Source of the DNA: Amycolatopsis palatopharyngis
Lineage (GTDB): Bacteria > Actinomycetota > Actinomycetes > Mycobacteriales > Pseudonocardiaceae
Reading direction: 5' to 3'
Assembly: GCF_003385185.1 (NCBI RefSeq)
Contig: NZ_PQHZ01000053.1
Location: 1-39,262, forward strand
Length of the DNA: 39,262 bases
The notes under the pieces: generated by a model
Told to the model about the DNA's origin: nothing
What the model saw: the letters and a program-made list of their open reading frames with translations, nothing else
Database searches by the model: none
Shown here: piece after piece, positions 1 through 7,316 of the stretch
How the letters are laid out: the number at the start of each line of letters is the position of its first letter
Position numbering within the stretch: the first letter of the stretch is position 1
Position numbers and translations under genes: made by a program

Positions 1-83
1 GGGGCTTCTCCCGGCCACCACACGGCCGGGGCCCATCCCGCAACACCCAAGGCCCCGGCCGTGTGGTGGCCGGGAGAAGCCCC
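1..83. repeat. 33-bp perfect inverted repeat with 17-nt loop
   Basis: Bases 1-33 are the exact reverse complement of bases 51-83, separated by a 17-base loop (34-50). Each arm carries GGCCACCACACGGCC. The left arm begins at the first base of the window, so the true repeat may be longer. Transcribed RNA would form a very stable hairpin. It lies about 100 bases past the stop of the GGDEF-like gene, so it could end transcription, but there is no T-tract and the stem is far longer than usual for a terminator. The 104 bases between it and that stop codon show no convincing gene. Confidence 0.9.
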
Positions 84-187
84 CGGTGCTGCCCCCTCCC
101 GCAGGAGAGGCGCCCGGGGGCTTCGCGTACCGACCGCGAGAAGTGCACCGGCACGACGAAGTTCCGCGCCTCGCGCACGAGCTCCGC

Positions 188-961
188 TCAGGTCCGCCGG
201 AGGTCGCTGAGCAGGTCCCCGGCCTGTGCGTGTGTCGCGGGCAGGCGCAACAGGCGCAGCCGGGGGGTGCCGATCTCGCGCAACTGCTGGTCACCCGCGA
301 GCCGCTCGGTGAGTTCCCTGCGCAACAGCACGGCCTTGGCCGCGACGCCGTTGTCCCGGGGTGCGAGTGCCGCCATCGTGGAGGGCCCGAGCGCGGCGAG
401 ACTCTCCCCGCCGTCGAAAACGAACTTCAGCGCGTCGGCGGCCAGAATCATCCCCGTCAACCGGGTCCAGCCCGCTGCAGCCGTGAAGTCCATCGCCACG
501 ACCAAGAGGTTGTGTCGCTCGGCCGCGGGGCGTCCCTCGCGGGCCGCCTGCCGGTAGAGCTCCCCCAGCCGGGTGAGTAGGTAGGCCAATGTCGGCAGTC
601 CCGTGAGCGGGTCGGTGACCTCTGCTCCGGCGAACTGGTCGAAGGCGACGTCCGCCCAGGCCACCGCGGTGACGCGGAGCAGTCGCGACGGGGTGGCATC
701 CACGTCCGGCGACACGAAGCCGTCCGTCGATCCCACCTGCTCGAGTACGGCGTGCAGGGCGGCCAGGTCGGCCAAAGTCTCCGCCAGGCCCGTCCCCGCC
801 GCCGCGCGCGCCCTGCCCAGACCGGCCAACGCGTGTTCGGGGCCACCACCCTTGACCACGGCGGCACACACCGCGTCGACCTCGGGCAATGCCCAGTCGC
901 TCGGAAAACGCCAGCCGGACGCCAGGCTCGCGGTCCGCCACCTGGCACGCAGCGCCCGCAT
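188..961 (-). CDS. degenerate GGDEF-domain protein
   Basis: About 257 residues. The C-terminal half starts with the typical GGDEF-domain entry DPLTGLPTLAYLLTRL, where active enzymes have DPLTGLPNR. The place where the GGDEF signature should lie reads LGPSTMAALAPRD, so the catalytic loop is missing. Diguanylate cyclase activity is therefore unlikely; a binding or structural role is an inference. The N-terminal half is helical with no recognised domain. No signal peptide or membrane segment is visible. The ATG at 961 was chosen because GGAG lies 6 bases upstream and codons further upstream (to a GTG at 1060) have unusually low GC in third position. The gene is divergent from the ECF sigma factor gene. 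Confidence 0.72.
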   Translation of the reverse strand: MRALRARWRTASLASGWRFPSDWALPEVDAVCAAVVKGGGPEHALAGLGRARAAAGTGLAETLADLAALHAVLEQVGSTDGFVSPDVDATPSRLLRVTAVAWADVAFDQFAGAEVTDPLTGLPTLAYLLTRLGELYRQAAREGRPAAERHNLLVVAMDFTAAAGWTRLTGMILAADALKFVFDGGESLAALGPSTMAALAPRDNGVAAKAVLLRRELTERLAGDQQLREIGTPRLRLLRLPATHAQAGDLLSDLRRT

Positions 962-1281
962 CGAGTGCTCCGGTACCGCGGATCTCCGCGTGACCTGCCG
1001 CCCAGCACCCTGGTGTTCGCCGCGATCACCGGACGGTGCACCGGTTGCCGGAACGTCCACTGCCAACCGCCCTTCCCCAGTCGAGATCGTGTCCCCTAAG
1101 TGACGGCTCCGGACGCAAGCCGTGACGGAGAATCGTGCAGGGAAGGGTGAACCCACTGCGCTCTCCGGGGCATCTGTCCACCCAGGACGTGACGATGGCG
1201 GGCTCGTCGGTCACACTAAGCGCGCGAAGTCAGGGTGCTCGGCGGTGCAGGGGCCGCTTCACCTGCAGAAGGAGGAGGCCC
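962..1281. other. divergent intergenic region upstream of sigma factor and GGDEF-like gene
   Basis: This 320-base gap separates two divergent genes and should hold both promoters. A ribosome binding site AAGGAGGAGG (1269-1278) sits just before the sigma factor GTG. A second possible GTG start for the GGDEF-like gene lies at 1060, behind GGGAAGGG. No clear ECF-type -35/-10 pair could be assigned by eye, so autoregulation by the sigma factor cannot be claimed. Confidence 0.5.
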
Positions 1282-3627
1282 GTGTCCACAATCCCCGCGG
1301 ACCTCGGCGGCAAAAGCGACGCCGAACTGATCGCGTCGGTCCGAGGCGGCGAACTGGACGCGTACGGTGCGCTGTACGAACGACATGTCGCGGCCGCGTA
1401 CAACCTCGCGAGGCAACTCGCCCGCTCCACGGCCGAAGCCGACGATCTGGTCTCCGAGGCATTCGCCAAGCTGCTCGACACCCTGCGCGGCGGTAAAGGG
1501 CCGGACAGCGCGTTCCGCGCCTACCTGCTGACCGCCCTGCGGCACACGGCCTACGACAAGACGCGCCGCGACCGCAAGATCGACCTCAACGAGGACATGT
1601 CCGAGGTCGGTGGCCCCGCTGCCGCCGCGCTGACCGTCCCCTTCTCCGATACCGCCGTAGCCGGGCTCGAGCGCTCGATGGCCGCGAAGGCGTTCGCCCG
1701 CCTGCCCGAACGCTGGCAGACCGTGCTCTGGCACACCGAGATCGAGCAGCAGTCGCCGGCCGAGGTGGCTCCCCTGCTCGGACTCACGGCCAATGGCGTC
1801 TCCGCGCTCGCCTACCGCGCCCGCGAGGGGCTGCGACAGGCGTACCTGCAGGTACACCTGGCCGAGACGACCGCGGAGCGGTGCAGGGCCACCGCCGACC
1901 GGCTCGGCGCGTGGACCAGGGACGGGCTGTCCAAGCGGGAACGCAGTCAGGTCGAGACCCACCTCGACGAGTGCGACCGCTGCAGGACGCTGGCCGCCGA
2001 ACTTGCCGATGTCAACGGCGGGCTGCGTGGTGTCGTCGCTCCACTCGTGCTCGGCGGGGCCGTGTTCGCCTACCTCGCCGCAGCCGGGGCCACCAAGGCC
2101 TCCGCCGCGACGGCGGGGATGGCCGCGGTCGGCGCGGGCGCGGCAGCGGGAACGGCAGGCGCCGCCGGATCGTCCGGCGGTGCCGCGGCGGGAGCGGCTG
2201 CCGCCGGTCCTCGCCAGTTCGTCGGAGTGGCCACCTCCGGGGTGGCGATGGCCGCCGCGATCGCCGTCGGCCTGACCGCGGGCGGCGGTGGCCAGGAGAT
2301 TCCGGCCGCGGCGCAGCAACCGCCCGCGGTTGCCCCCGCGGAACCCGCTCCGCCGGCCGAACCCGCACCGCCTGCCCAGCCGCCGGTGGTGCCTCCCGCA
2401 CCACAGCCCGAACCGCCCGTGGCGCCGCCACCGCCGCCCGCGCCGGAACCGGTCGCACCACCGGTACCACCGCCGCCACCGCCCGAACCCGCTCCGCCCG
2501 CCGAACCGGACGCGCCCAGCGTCGTCGCGCAGGGTCCGCCGGAGGGGGTCGAACTCGTACCGGGTGCCGGCCCAGTCGACCTGCCGATCACCGTGCGCAA
2601 CGACGGTGGCAGCGAGTCCAAGCCGGTCACCGCCGAACTGTCGCTCCCGCCGGGCGTGACGGCCGTCGGCCCCAACGCGAATTTCGGCGGACCGAGGCTG
2701 TTCTCCATGAACGCGCCCGCTGCCCGTCAGGCGGCTCAGAGCACCACCGTGGAATGCCCCGCGAGCGAAGGCAGCACGGTCACCTGCTCCTCGGACCGCG
2801 GACTGCGTCCCGGCGAGTCGGTGGTACTGCTGTTCCGCCTGGTCGCGAGCGAGGACGCCAAGGGCGGACAGGTCACCGGCACGGTCTCCTCCGGCGCGGG
2901 CATCCGGGTGAACGTGCAGGTTCCAGTGGTCGTGGCGCCCGCGCCCGACGATCTGGCCCTGACGGTCACGCAGTCCAGCAACTCGTTCTTCCCGTGGTTC
3001 TGGCCGCCCCAGCTGGACATCACCGTGCGCAACACCGGCGAGAGCGTGCGACCGGTCACGGTCACCGTGGACGAGTACGCCCACACCACCGGCGGCGGGG
3101 ACTTCGACTGCTCGCCCGGTTTGGAGCTGAACTGCACGAGCAAGGAACCACTGGACCCGGACGAGGAAGCAGGCCTGAATGCCCGGGTGCACCGCTCGTC
3201 CGACCAGCGCACGATCACGGTGACCGCGACCCTCGGGTCGGCCACCGTCAGTGAGACCGTGACGATCGAACCGGTCTGCCTCAGCTATCTCTGCCCATGG
3301 CCGGACGTTCCGCACGAGGACGACCAGGAGACAGCCACCACCACACCCGGGACCACCGAGAACACGCCCGGCCCGGATGACACGACGACGCCGGAAAGCA
3401 CCGAGCCCGCCACGCCTTCCGAGTCCGAGCAGGGGCAGGTCCCGTCGTCCACGACCCCGAACTCGACGTCTTCGACCAAACCGGCCAAGCCGACACGGCC
3501 TTCGGCACCGCCGCCGACGAAGTCCGCCACGCCGGGACCGCCGTCATCGAACCCGGCGAAACCCCCGAAAGGGCCGCCCACCAGCAAACCCTGGGTCCCC
3601 TGGGACTGGTGGCTGACGTTCGGCTGA
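1282..3627 (+). CDS. transmembrane ECF sigma factor fused to zinc-finger anti-sigma-like segment and outer domain
   Basis: 781 residues from a GTG preceded by GGAGGAGG. Residues about 13-75 are sigma region 2 and about 137-191 are sigma region 4 (LPERWQTVLWHTEIEQ). They are followed by a zinc-binding anti-sigma-like motif HLDECDRC (His227, Cys231, Cys234). Two hydrophobic, Ala-rich segments follow (about 250-285 and 313-334), then a Pro-rich spacer (about 340-415). Next come two repeats resembling CARDB/DUF11 beta-sandwiches (LPITVRNDG, LDITVRNTG) with paired cysteines, and a Ser/Thr/Pro tail ending in PWVPWDWW. The layout fits the actinobacterial ECF families with long C-terminal extensions (ECF52-like, from memory). 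Inferred role: one polypeptide senses the cell surface and holds or releases its own sigma domain. Ordinary ECF factors are near 200 residues. Confidence 0.82.
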   Translation: MSTIPADLGGKSDAELIASVRGGELDAYGALYERHVAAAYNLARQLARSTAEADDLVSEAFAKLLDTLRGGKGPDSAFRAYLLTALRHTAYDKTRRDRKIDLNEDMSEVGGPAAAALTVPFSDTAVAGLERSMAAKAFARLPERWQTVLWHTEIEQQSPAEVAPLLGLTANGVSALAYRAREGLRQAYLQVHLAETTAERCRATADRLGAWTRDGLSKRERSQVETHLDECDRCRTLAAELADVNGGLRGVVAPLVLGGAVFAYLAAAGATKASAATAGMAAVGAGAAAGTAGAAGSSGGAAAGAAAAGPRQFVGVATSGVAMAAAIAVGLTAGGGGQEIPAAAQQPPAVAPAEPAPPAEPAPPAQPPVVPPAPQPEPPVAPPPPPAPEPVAPPVPPPPPPEPAPPAEPDAPSVVAQGPPEGVELVPGAGPVDLPITVRNDGGSESKPVTAELSLPPGVTAVGPNANFGGPRLFSMNAPAARQAAQSTTVECPASEGSTVTCSSDRGLRPGESVVLLFRLVASEDAKGGQVTGTVSSGAGIRVNVQVPVVVAPAPDDLALTVTQSSNSFFPWFWPPQLDITVRNTGESVRPVTVTVDEYAHTTGGGDFDCSPGLELNCTSKEPLDPDEEAGLNARVHRSSDQRTITVTATLGSATVSETVTIEPVCLSYLCPWPDVPHEDDQETATTTPGTTENTPGPDDTTTPESTEPATPSESEQGQVPSSTTPNSTSSTKPAKPTRPSAPPPTKSATPGPPSSNPAKPPKGPPTSKPWVPWDWWLTFG

Positions 3628-3639
3628 TCGCGGCCTCCG

Positions 3640-3645
3640 TAGACT
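3640..3645 (+). promoter_or_regulatory. -10 box TAGACT of gtrA-like gene
   Basis: TAGACT lies 7 bases before the GTG start and no ribosome binding site is visible between them. This fits a leaderless transcript starting at or near the start codon. No convincing -35 was seen. Confidence 0.5.
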
Positions 3646-3652
3646 GTCGCCC

Positions 3653-4192
3653 GTGACCGCCGTCGACTCCGTGCTGAACCGGGTGCCGGAACCGCTTCGT
3701 TCCGTCCTGATCAAGCACCGCGAGATGCTGAAGTTCGGCATCGTGGGCGGCACGACATTCGTGGTCGACAACGGCATCTGGTGGCTGCTGAAGCTGACCG
3801 TGCTCGCGCCGAAACCGACGACCGCCAAGGCGATCGCGATCATCGTGGCGATGATCGTCAACTACGTCCTGAACCGGGAGTGGTCCTTCCGGACGCGGGG
3901 CGGGCGGGAGAGCCACCACGAGGCCGCGCTGTTCTTCCTGATCAGCGGCATCGCCATGGTGATCAACCTGATCCCGTTCGCCATCTCCCGTTACGGCCTC
4001 GACCTGGCCGTCCCGCACGTCAGCAGGCTGGCCCAGGAGGTCGCCGACTTCGCCAGCGGCTCCATCATCGGCATGCTGCTGGCGATGGCGTTCAAGTTCT
4101 GGGCGTTCAAGAAATGGGTGTTTCCCGACGAGCTCGGCAGGCGCAGGCGCGACGGCCTCGAAGCAGGCGAGGAACCGGACCCCGCCCACTGA
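3653..4192 (+). CDS. GtrA-family membrane protein
   Basis: 179 residues with about four membrane helices and the family features LKFGIVGGTTFVVDNGIWWLL near the N-terminus, IVNYVLNREWSF in the middle and FKFWAFKKWVF near the end. GtrA-like proteins are small integral membrane proteins thought to move polyprenyl-linked sugars or otherwise help cell-surface glycosylation; the substrate here is unknown. The GTG start is placed just after a -10-like TAGACT, so the transcript may be leaderless. The gene follows the sigma factor by 25 bases and converges on the histidine kinase gene, 9 bases away. From memory, mycobacteria carry a similar gene next to the PH-domain gene and birA; here the two are separated by about 7 kb of other genes. 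Confidence 0.88.
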   Translation: MTAVDSVLNRVPEPLRSVLIKHREMLKFGIVGGTTFVVDNGIWWLLKLTVLAPKPTTAKAIAIIVAMIVNYVLNREWSFRTRGGRESHHEAALFFLISGIAMVINLIPFAISRYGLDLAVPHVSRLAQEVADFASGSIIGMLLAMAFKFWAFKKWVFPDELGRRRRDGLEAGEEPDPAH

Positions 4193-4201
4193 TCGTCGCG
4201 C

Positions 4202-5485
4202 TCACCGGGGCGCGGAGTCCGCTGGCCAACTGACCCCCGCCACGTCCTGCGGCCGCGACACCCGCAGGAACAGCGCGAACGTCGCGGGACGCTTCACCGA
4301 CAGTTCCAGCCTGCCGCCGTCGGCCTCCGCGAGCGCACGGGCCAGCGCGAGGCCGACACCGGTGGATCCGCCGCCGGAGAAACCCCGGTCGAAGATGTGC
4401 GGTGCCAGCTCGTCCGGCACCCCCGCGCCGTTGTCGGTCACCTCGACCACCACCGTGCCGTCGGAATCGCCGCGCCGCGCGGCGAGTGTGGCCGTACCCG
4501 CGCCGTGGCGCAGGGCGTTGTCGAGTAGCACGCCGATGATCTCGCGCAGCCGTCCTGGCGTCGCTCGCACGCGCAGTCCCTCGACGACGCGCAATCGCAG
4601 GGTTCGCCCGTCCGCACGCAGCATCTGCCGCCATTCCTCGGCCATCGCGGGCAGTTCGGCATGCAGGTCCACCGGCTCGGTCCCCACCTCACTGGCGGCG
4701 CGGGCGGCCGCCAGCAGCTCGTCCAGCGCTTCGGCGAGCCGGTCGGCCTGTTCCTGTGCCGCCCGCGCGTCCTCGGCCACCTCGTCGTCCCCGTGCACCG
4801 GCAGTGACTCCAGGCGCAGTTGCAGGGCGGTGAGGCGGGAGCGCAGCTGGTGCGAGACGTCGCCGACGAGCCTGCGTTCGCGCTGGACCAGTTGCGCGAG
4901 TGCCGAACCGGAAGCGTCCAGCGCCTCGGCGACCATGTCCAGCTCCCCGACGTGGTAGCGCTTCGGGTCTGGCCGGAAGTCACCGCCGCCGAGCCGGGCC
5001 GCTCGTTCCGCTACGTGCCGCAGTGGCTGCGCCAGTCTGCGCGCGGTCACGGTGGCGACCACGGTCCCGATGCCCACCGACAGCACGACCAGCAACACCA
5101 CCAGCAGGGTCACCTGCGTCTGGCGGGTGCGAACGGGGGCGGCCGGAATGGCGAGCTCGACGGTGCCCGCCCTGGCGATCGGCACCGTCTCGGAGACCGT
5201 GCTCCCCTCGATCGGCATGCCGTACCGCAAATCGGCCTGGTCGGGCCTGCGGACCACCAGCACGCCGTCCTCCGGCACGGCCACCCCCACCACGGTCAGG
5301 TCGAGTTCATCCCCGTTGGCGATGTCGTCGTCCAGCGTCGCCGCGATCTGCTGGGCCCTGGCCGCGAGATCCTCCTTCGCGAGGTTGTCCACCAGCTGCC
5401 AGGCGGTGATGCCCAAGGGGATGCCCAGCGCCGCGCCGGTGACCGCGACGGCGAGCAAGATGGCGAGCAGGATCCGGCGGCGCAC
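4202..5485 (-). CDS. two-component sensor histidine kinase
   Basis: 427 residues. A first membrane helix (about 5-29), an outer loop of roughly 95 residues and a second helix (about 123-148) frame a small sensor domain. A HAMP linker follows, then the phospho-acceptor motif DVSHQLRSRL (His212), an N box (LLDNALRHGAG) and ATP-lid motifs (VTDNGAGVPDEL, GVGLALARALAEADGG). All catalytic motifs look intact. The GTG start lies 10 bases past the stop of the response regulator, with no strong ribosome binding site, so translation is probably coupled. It should phosphorylate the adjacent regulator; the signal is not evident. An EnvZ/PhoR-like membrane kinase is the best description. Confidence 0.9.
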   Translation of the reverse strand: MRRRILLAILLAVAVTGAALGIPLGITAWQLVDNLAKEDLAARAQQIAATLDDDIANGDELDLTVVGVAVPEDGVLVVRRPDQADLRYGMPIEGSTVSETVPIARAGTVELAIPAAPVRTRQTQVTLLVVLLVVLSVGIGTVVATVTARRLAQPLRHVAERAARLGGGDFRPDPKRYHVGELDMVAEALDASGSALAQLVQRERRLVGDVSHQLRSRLTALQLRLESLPVHGDDEVAEDARAAQEQADRLAEALDELLAAARAASEVGTEPVDLHAELPAMAEEWRQMLRADGRTLRLRVVEGLRVRATPGRLREIIGVLLDNALRHGAGTATLAARRGDSDGTVVVEVTDNGAGVPDELAPHIFDRGFSGGGSTGVGLALARALAEADGGRLELSVKRPATFALFLRVSRPQDVAGVSWPADSAPR

Positions 5486-5495
5486 TCAACCACGC

Positions 5496-6200
5496 TCACT
5501 CGGCATTGAACCGGAACCCGACGCCCCGGACAGTCGCGATCCGGCGCTCACCGTCGTGCCGGGGCCCACTCTGTTCGCCGCCCACACTCTCCATGGCGAT
5601 CGCGAGTTTGCGGCGCAACCAGGACATGTGCATATCCAGCGTCTTGGATGTCTTCGACTCGAGGTCGTTCCAGACCTCGGCAAGGATCTCGTCGCGGCTC
5701 ACCACCTGACCGACCCTGCTCATCAGCACCCTGAGCAGCTCGAACTCCTTGTTGGCCAGCGGCACCTCCCGGCCTTCGACGGTCACCAGCCGCGCCGCCA
5801 GGTCCATCCGCACCCCACCTGCTTCGAGTACGTCCGGCGCCCGCCTGCGCAGCAACGCGCGGATACGGGCCAGCAGCTCGGCGAGCCGGAACGGCTTGGC
5901 CACGTAGTCGTCCGCGCCCGCGTCGAGACCGACGACGAAGTCCACCTCATCGGTGCGGGCCGTCAGCATCAGCACCGGCAGTTCCGTCCCGGCGCCGCGC
6001 AGCCGCCTGCACACTTCGAGACCGTCCATCCCGGGCAGTCCGAGGTCGAGCACCAACAGGTCGACCCTGCGCTCACCGGTGATCCGGAGTACCGAAGGGC
6101 CGTCCACGACGATCTCGACTTCGTAGCCTTCCCGCTTCAGCGCGCGCGACAGCGGATCAGCGATGGCCGGGTCGTCCTCGGCAAGTAGCACCACGCTCAC
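5496..6200 (-). CDS. OmpR/PhoB-family response regulator
   Basis: 234 residues. The receiver domain (1-115) carries the acidic pair Glu8-Asp9-Asp10, phospho-acceptor Asp52 (LLVLDLGLPGMDG), the conserved Thr (LMLTARTDE) and the KPF lysine (DDYVAKPF). The C-terminal half is a winged-helix domain with NKEFELLRVLM and MHMSWLRRKL, ending VRGVGFRFNAE. The GTG at 6200 is supported by a -10-like TAGAGT 7 bases upstream and by the usual length of this family. It is the first gene of a two-gene operon with the kinase and is divergent from the hisN-like gene; their promoters share about 40 bases. The target genes are unknown. Confidence 0.93.
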   Translation of the reverse strand: MSVVLLAEDDPAIADPLSRALKREGYEVEIVVDGPSVLRITGERRVDLLVLDLGLPGMDGLEVCRRLRGAGTELPVLMLTARTDEVDFVVGLDAGADDYVAKPFRLAELLARIRALLRRRAPDVLEAGGVRMDLAARLVTVEGREVPLANKEFELLRVLMSRVGQVVSRDEILAEVWNDLESKTSKTLDMHMSWLRRKLAIAMESVGGEQSGPRHDGERRIATVRGVGFRFNAE

Positions 6201-6207
6201 CTGGTCA

Positions 6208-6213
6208 ACTCTA
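6208..6213 (-). promoter_or_regulatory. -10 box TAGAGT of response-regulator operon
   Basis: On the minus strand TAGAGT is followed by 7 bases and the GTG of the response regulator. No ribosome binding site fits in this space, so a leaderless transcript is likely. Confidence 0.5.
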
Positions 6214-6229
6214 CGGCGCGACGTCGTGC

Positions 6230-6235
6230 GACGAT
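6230..6235 (+). promoter_or_regulatory. possible -10 box GACGAT of hisN-like gene
   Basis: GACGAT sits 7 bases before the GTG of the phosphatase, the same spacing as in neighbouring genes, but it lacks the leading T of the TANNNT pattern. It overlaps the divergent promoter of the response regulator. Confidence 0.3.
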
Positions 6236-6242
6236 CGGACTC

Positions 6243-7034
6243 GTGTCGCCGTATTCCGATGACCTGACCCTCGCCCACCGGTTGGCCGACGCCGCCGACG
6301 AGATCACCACCGCCCGGTTTCGTGCGCTGGACCTCGCGGTGCGCAGCAAGCCGGACAGAAGTCCGGTCACCGACGCGGACACGGCTGTGGAAGACGCGCT
6401 GCGGACGCTGCTGCAAACCGAGCGGCCAGACGACGCCGTGGCAGGTGAGGAACGCGGGGGTGCGGTGTCGGGGCCGGGACGAACCTGGCTGATGGACCCG
6501 ATCGACGGAACCAAGAACTTCCTCCGGGGTGTACCGGTGTGGGCGACGCTGATCGCCCTGGTCTCCGCCGGCGACCCGGTGGTCGGCGTGGTCAGCGCCC
6601 CACTGCTGGACAGGCGCTGGTGGGCGGCGGCTGGGGGCGGAGCCTGGCTGCGGGACGGAGCTGGTGAGCACCGGCTGTCCGTGTCGAAGGTCGCCGATCT
6701 CGGCGACTCCTACCTGTCCACGACCCACCTCGGCTCGTGGAGCGAGTACCACTCCCGCGAGGCCTATCTCGCCCTGACCGACGCCTGCTGGGAGAACCGC
6801 GCGTTCGGCGACTTCTGGCACCACTGCCTGGTCGCGGAGGGGGCGATCGACATCGCGGCCGAGACGATCGTGAATCCGTGGGACGTCGCCGCGGCGCAGG
6901 TGCTGGTCACCGAGGCGGGCGGTCGCTTCACCGACCTCACCGGAGCCGCGACCTTCGACGGCGGTTCGGCCCTGTCCACCAACGGCCTCCTGCACGAGGC
7001 CACCTTGGACCTGCTGAACGGGCATCGCGGCTGA
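6243..7034 (+). CDS. hisN: inositol-monophosphatase-fold phosphatase, probably histidinol-phosphatase
   Basis: 263 residues. The metal-dependent phosphatase motifs are complete: GEER (Glu69-Glu70), DPIDGTKNF (Asp85, Asp88) and the C-terminal NPWDVAAAQVLVTEAGG. The wording DPIDGTKNFLRGVPVWATLIAL is typical of actinobacterial HisN, which removes phosphate from L-histidinol phosphate in histidine synthesis, rather than of SuhB or CysQ. Expected to be cytosolic and Mg-dependent. It stands alone, with no other his gene in the window, which is also usual for hisN in actinobacteria. It converges on the small immunity-like gene with 12 bases between. Inositol or nucleotide phosphatase activity remains an alternative. 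Confidence 0.82.
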   Translation: MSPYSDDLTLAHRLADAADEITTARFRALDLAVRSKPDRSPVTDADTAVEDALRTLLQTERPDDAVAGEERGGAVSGPGRTWLMDPIDGTKNFLRGVPVWATLIALVSAGDPVVGVVSAPLLDRRWWAAAGGGAWLRDGAGEHRLSVSKVADLGDSYLSTTHLGSWSEYHSREAYLALTDACWENRAFGDFWHHCLVAEGAIDIAAETIVNPWDVAAAQVLVTEAGGRFTDLTGAATFDGGSALSTNGLLHEATLDLLNGHRG

Positions 7035-7046
7035 CACCCACACCGG

Positions 7047-7316
7047 TCAGGGCAGGACGCCGACCGCACCCCGAGCGACCTGCGCCCAGGCCAGCCTGCC
7101 GAAGAGGTAGTGGCAGGCGACCTGCTCGTTGCTGAACCGCGCCCAGTCGTAGCGGTTGCCCTGCTCGCGCCAGAAAACCTCCCAGGCGACCAGTCCGTCC
7201 TCCTGCTCCTCGGCCCGCAGCAGGCACCAGGTGTTGTCGGCCTCGGTTTCGATCGAGATGACCTCGCGCGGCACCCCGAGCGCCTCGAGCCAGCGCACGA
7301 TCGACTCGACGTTCAT
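7047..7316 (-). CDS. small acidic protein, candidate immunity factor for TNT toxin
   Basis: 89 residues. The ATG overlaps the toxin stop codon (ATGA, 7313-7316), so the two are translationally coupled. The protein is acidic and soluble, without signal peptide or membrane segment. It contains ISIETEADNTWCLLRAEE, WEVFWREQGNRYDWARF and ACHYLFGRLAWAQVARG. I do not recognise a named family. Its position directly after a toxin-type NAD-glycohydrolase gene is the classic place for a cognate immunity gene. From memory the M. tuberculosis TNT inhibitor (IFT, Rv3902c) is about twice as long, so this would be a different or reduced type. The immunity role is inferred from context only. Confidence 0.7.
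   Translation of the reverse strand: MNVESIVRWLEALGVPREVISIETEADNTWCLLRAEEQEDGLVAWEVFWREQGNRYDWARFSNEQVACHYLFGRLAWAQVARGAVGVLP

Noticed and set aside
84..187. Small minus-strand gene after the GGDEF-like gene
   Set aside because: A possible GTG frame exists, but it would run through the perfect inverted repeat and shows no recognisable protein; the window ends before it can be judged.
1216..3315. 699-codon open frame on the minus strand opposite the sigma factor gene
   Set aside because: Low-complexity Arg/Gly/His-rich translation with no family motifs; an artefact of high GC content opposite a well-supported gene.
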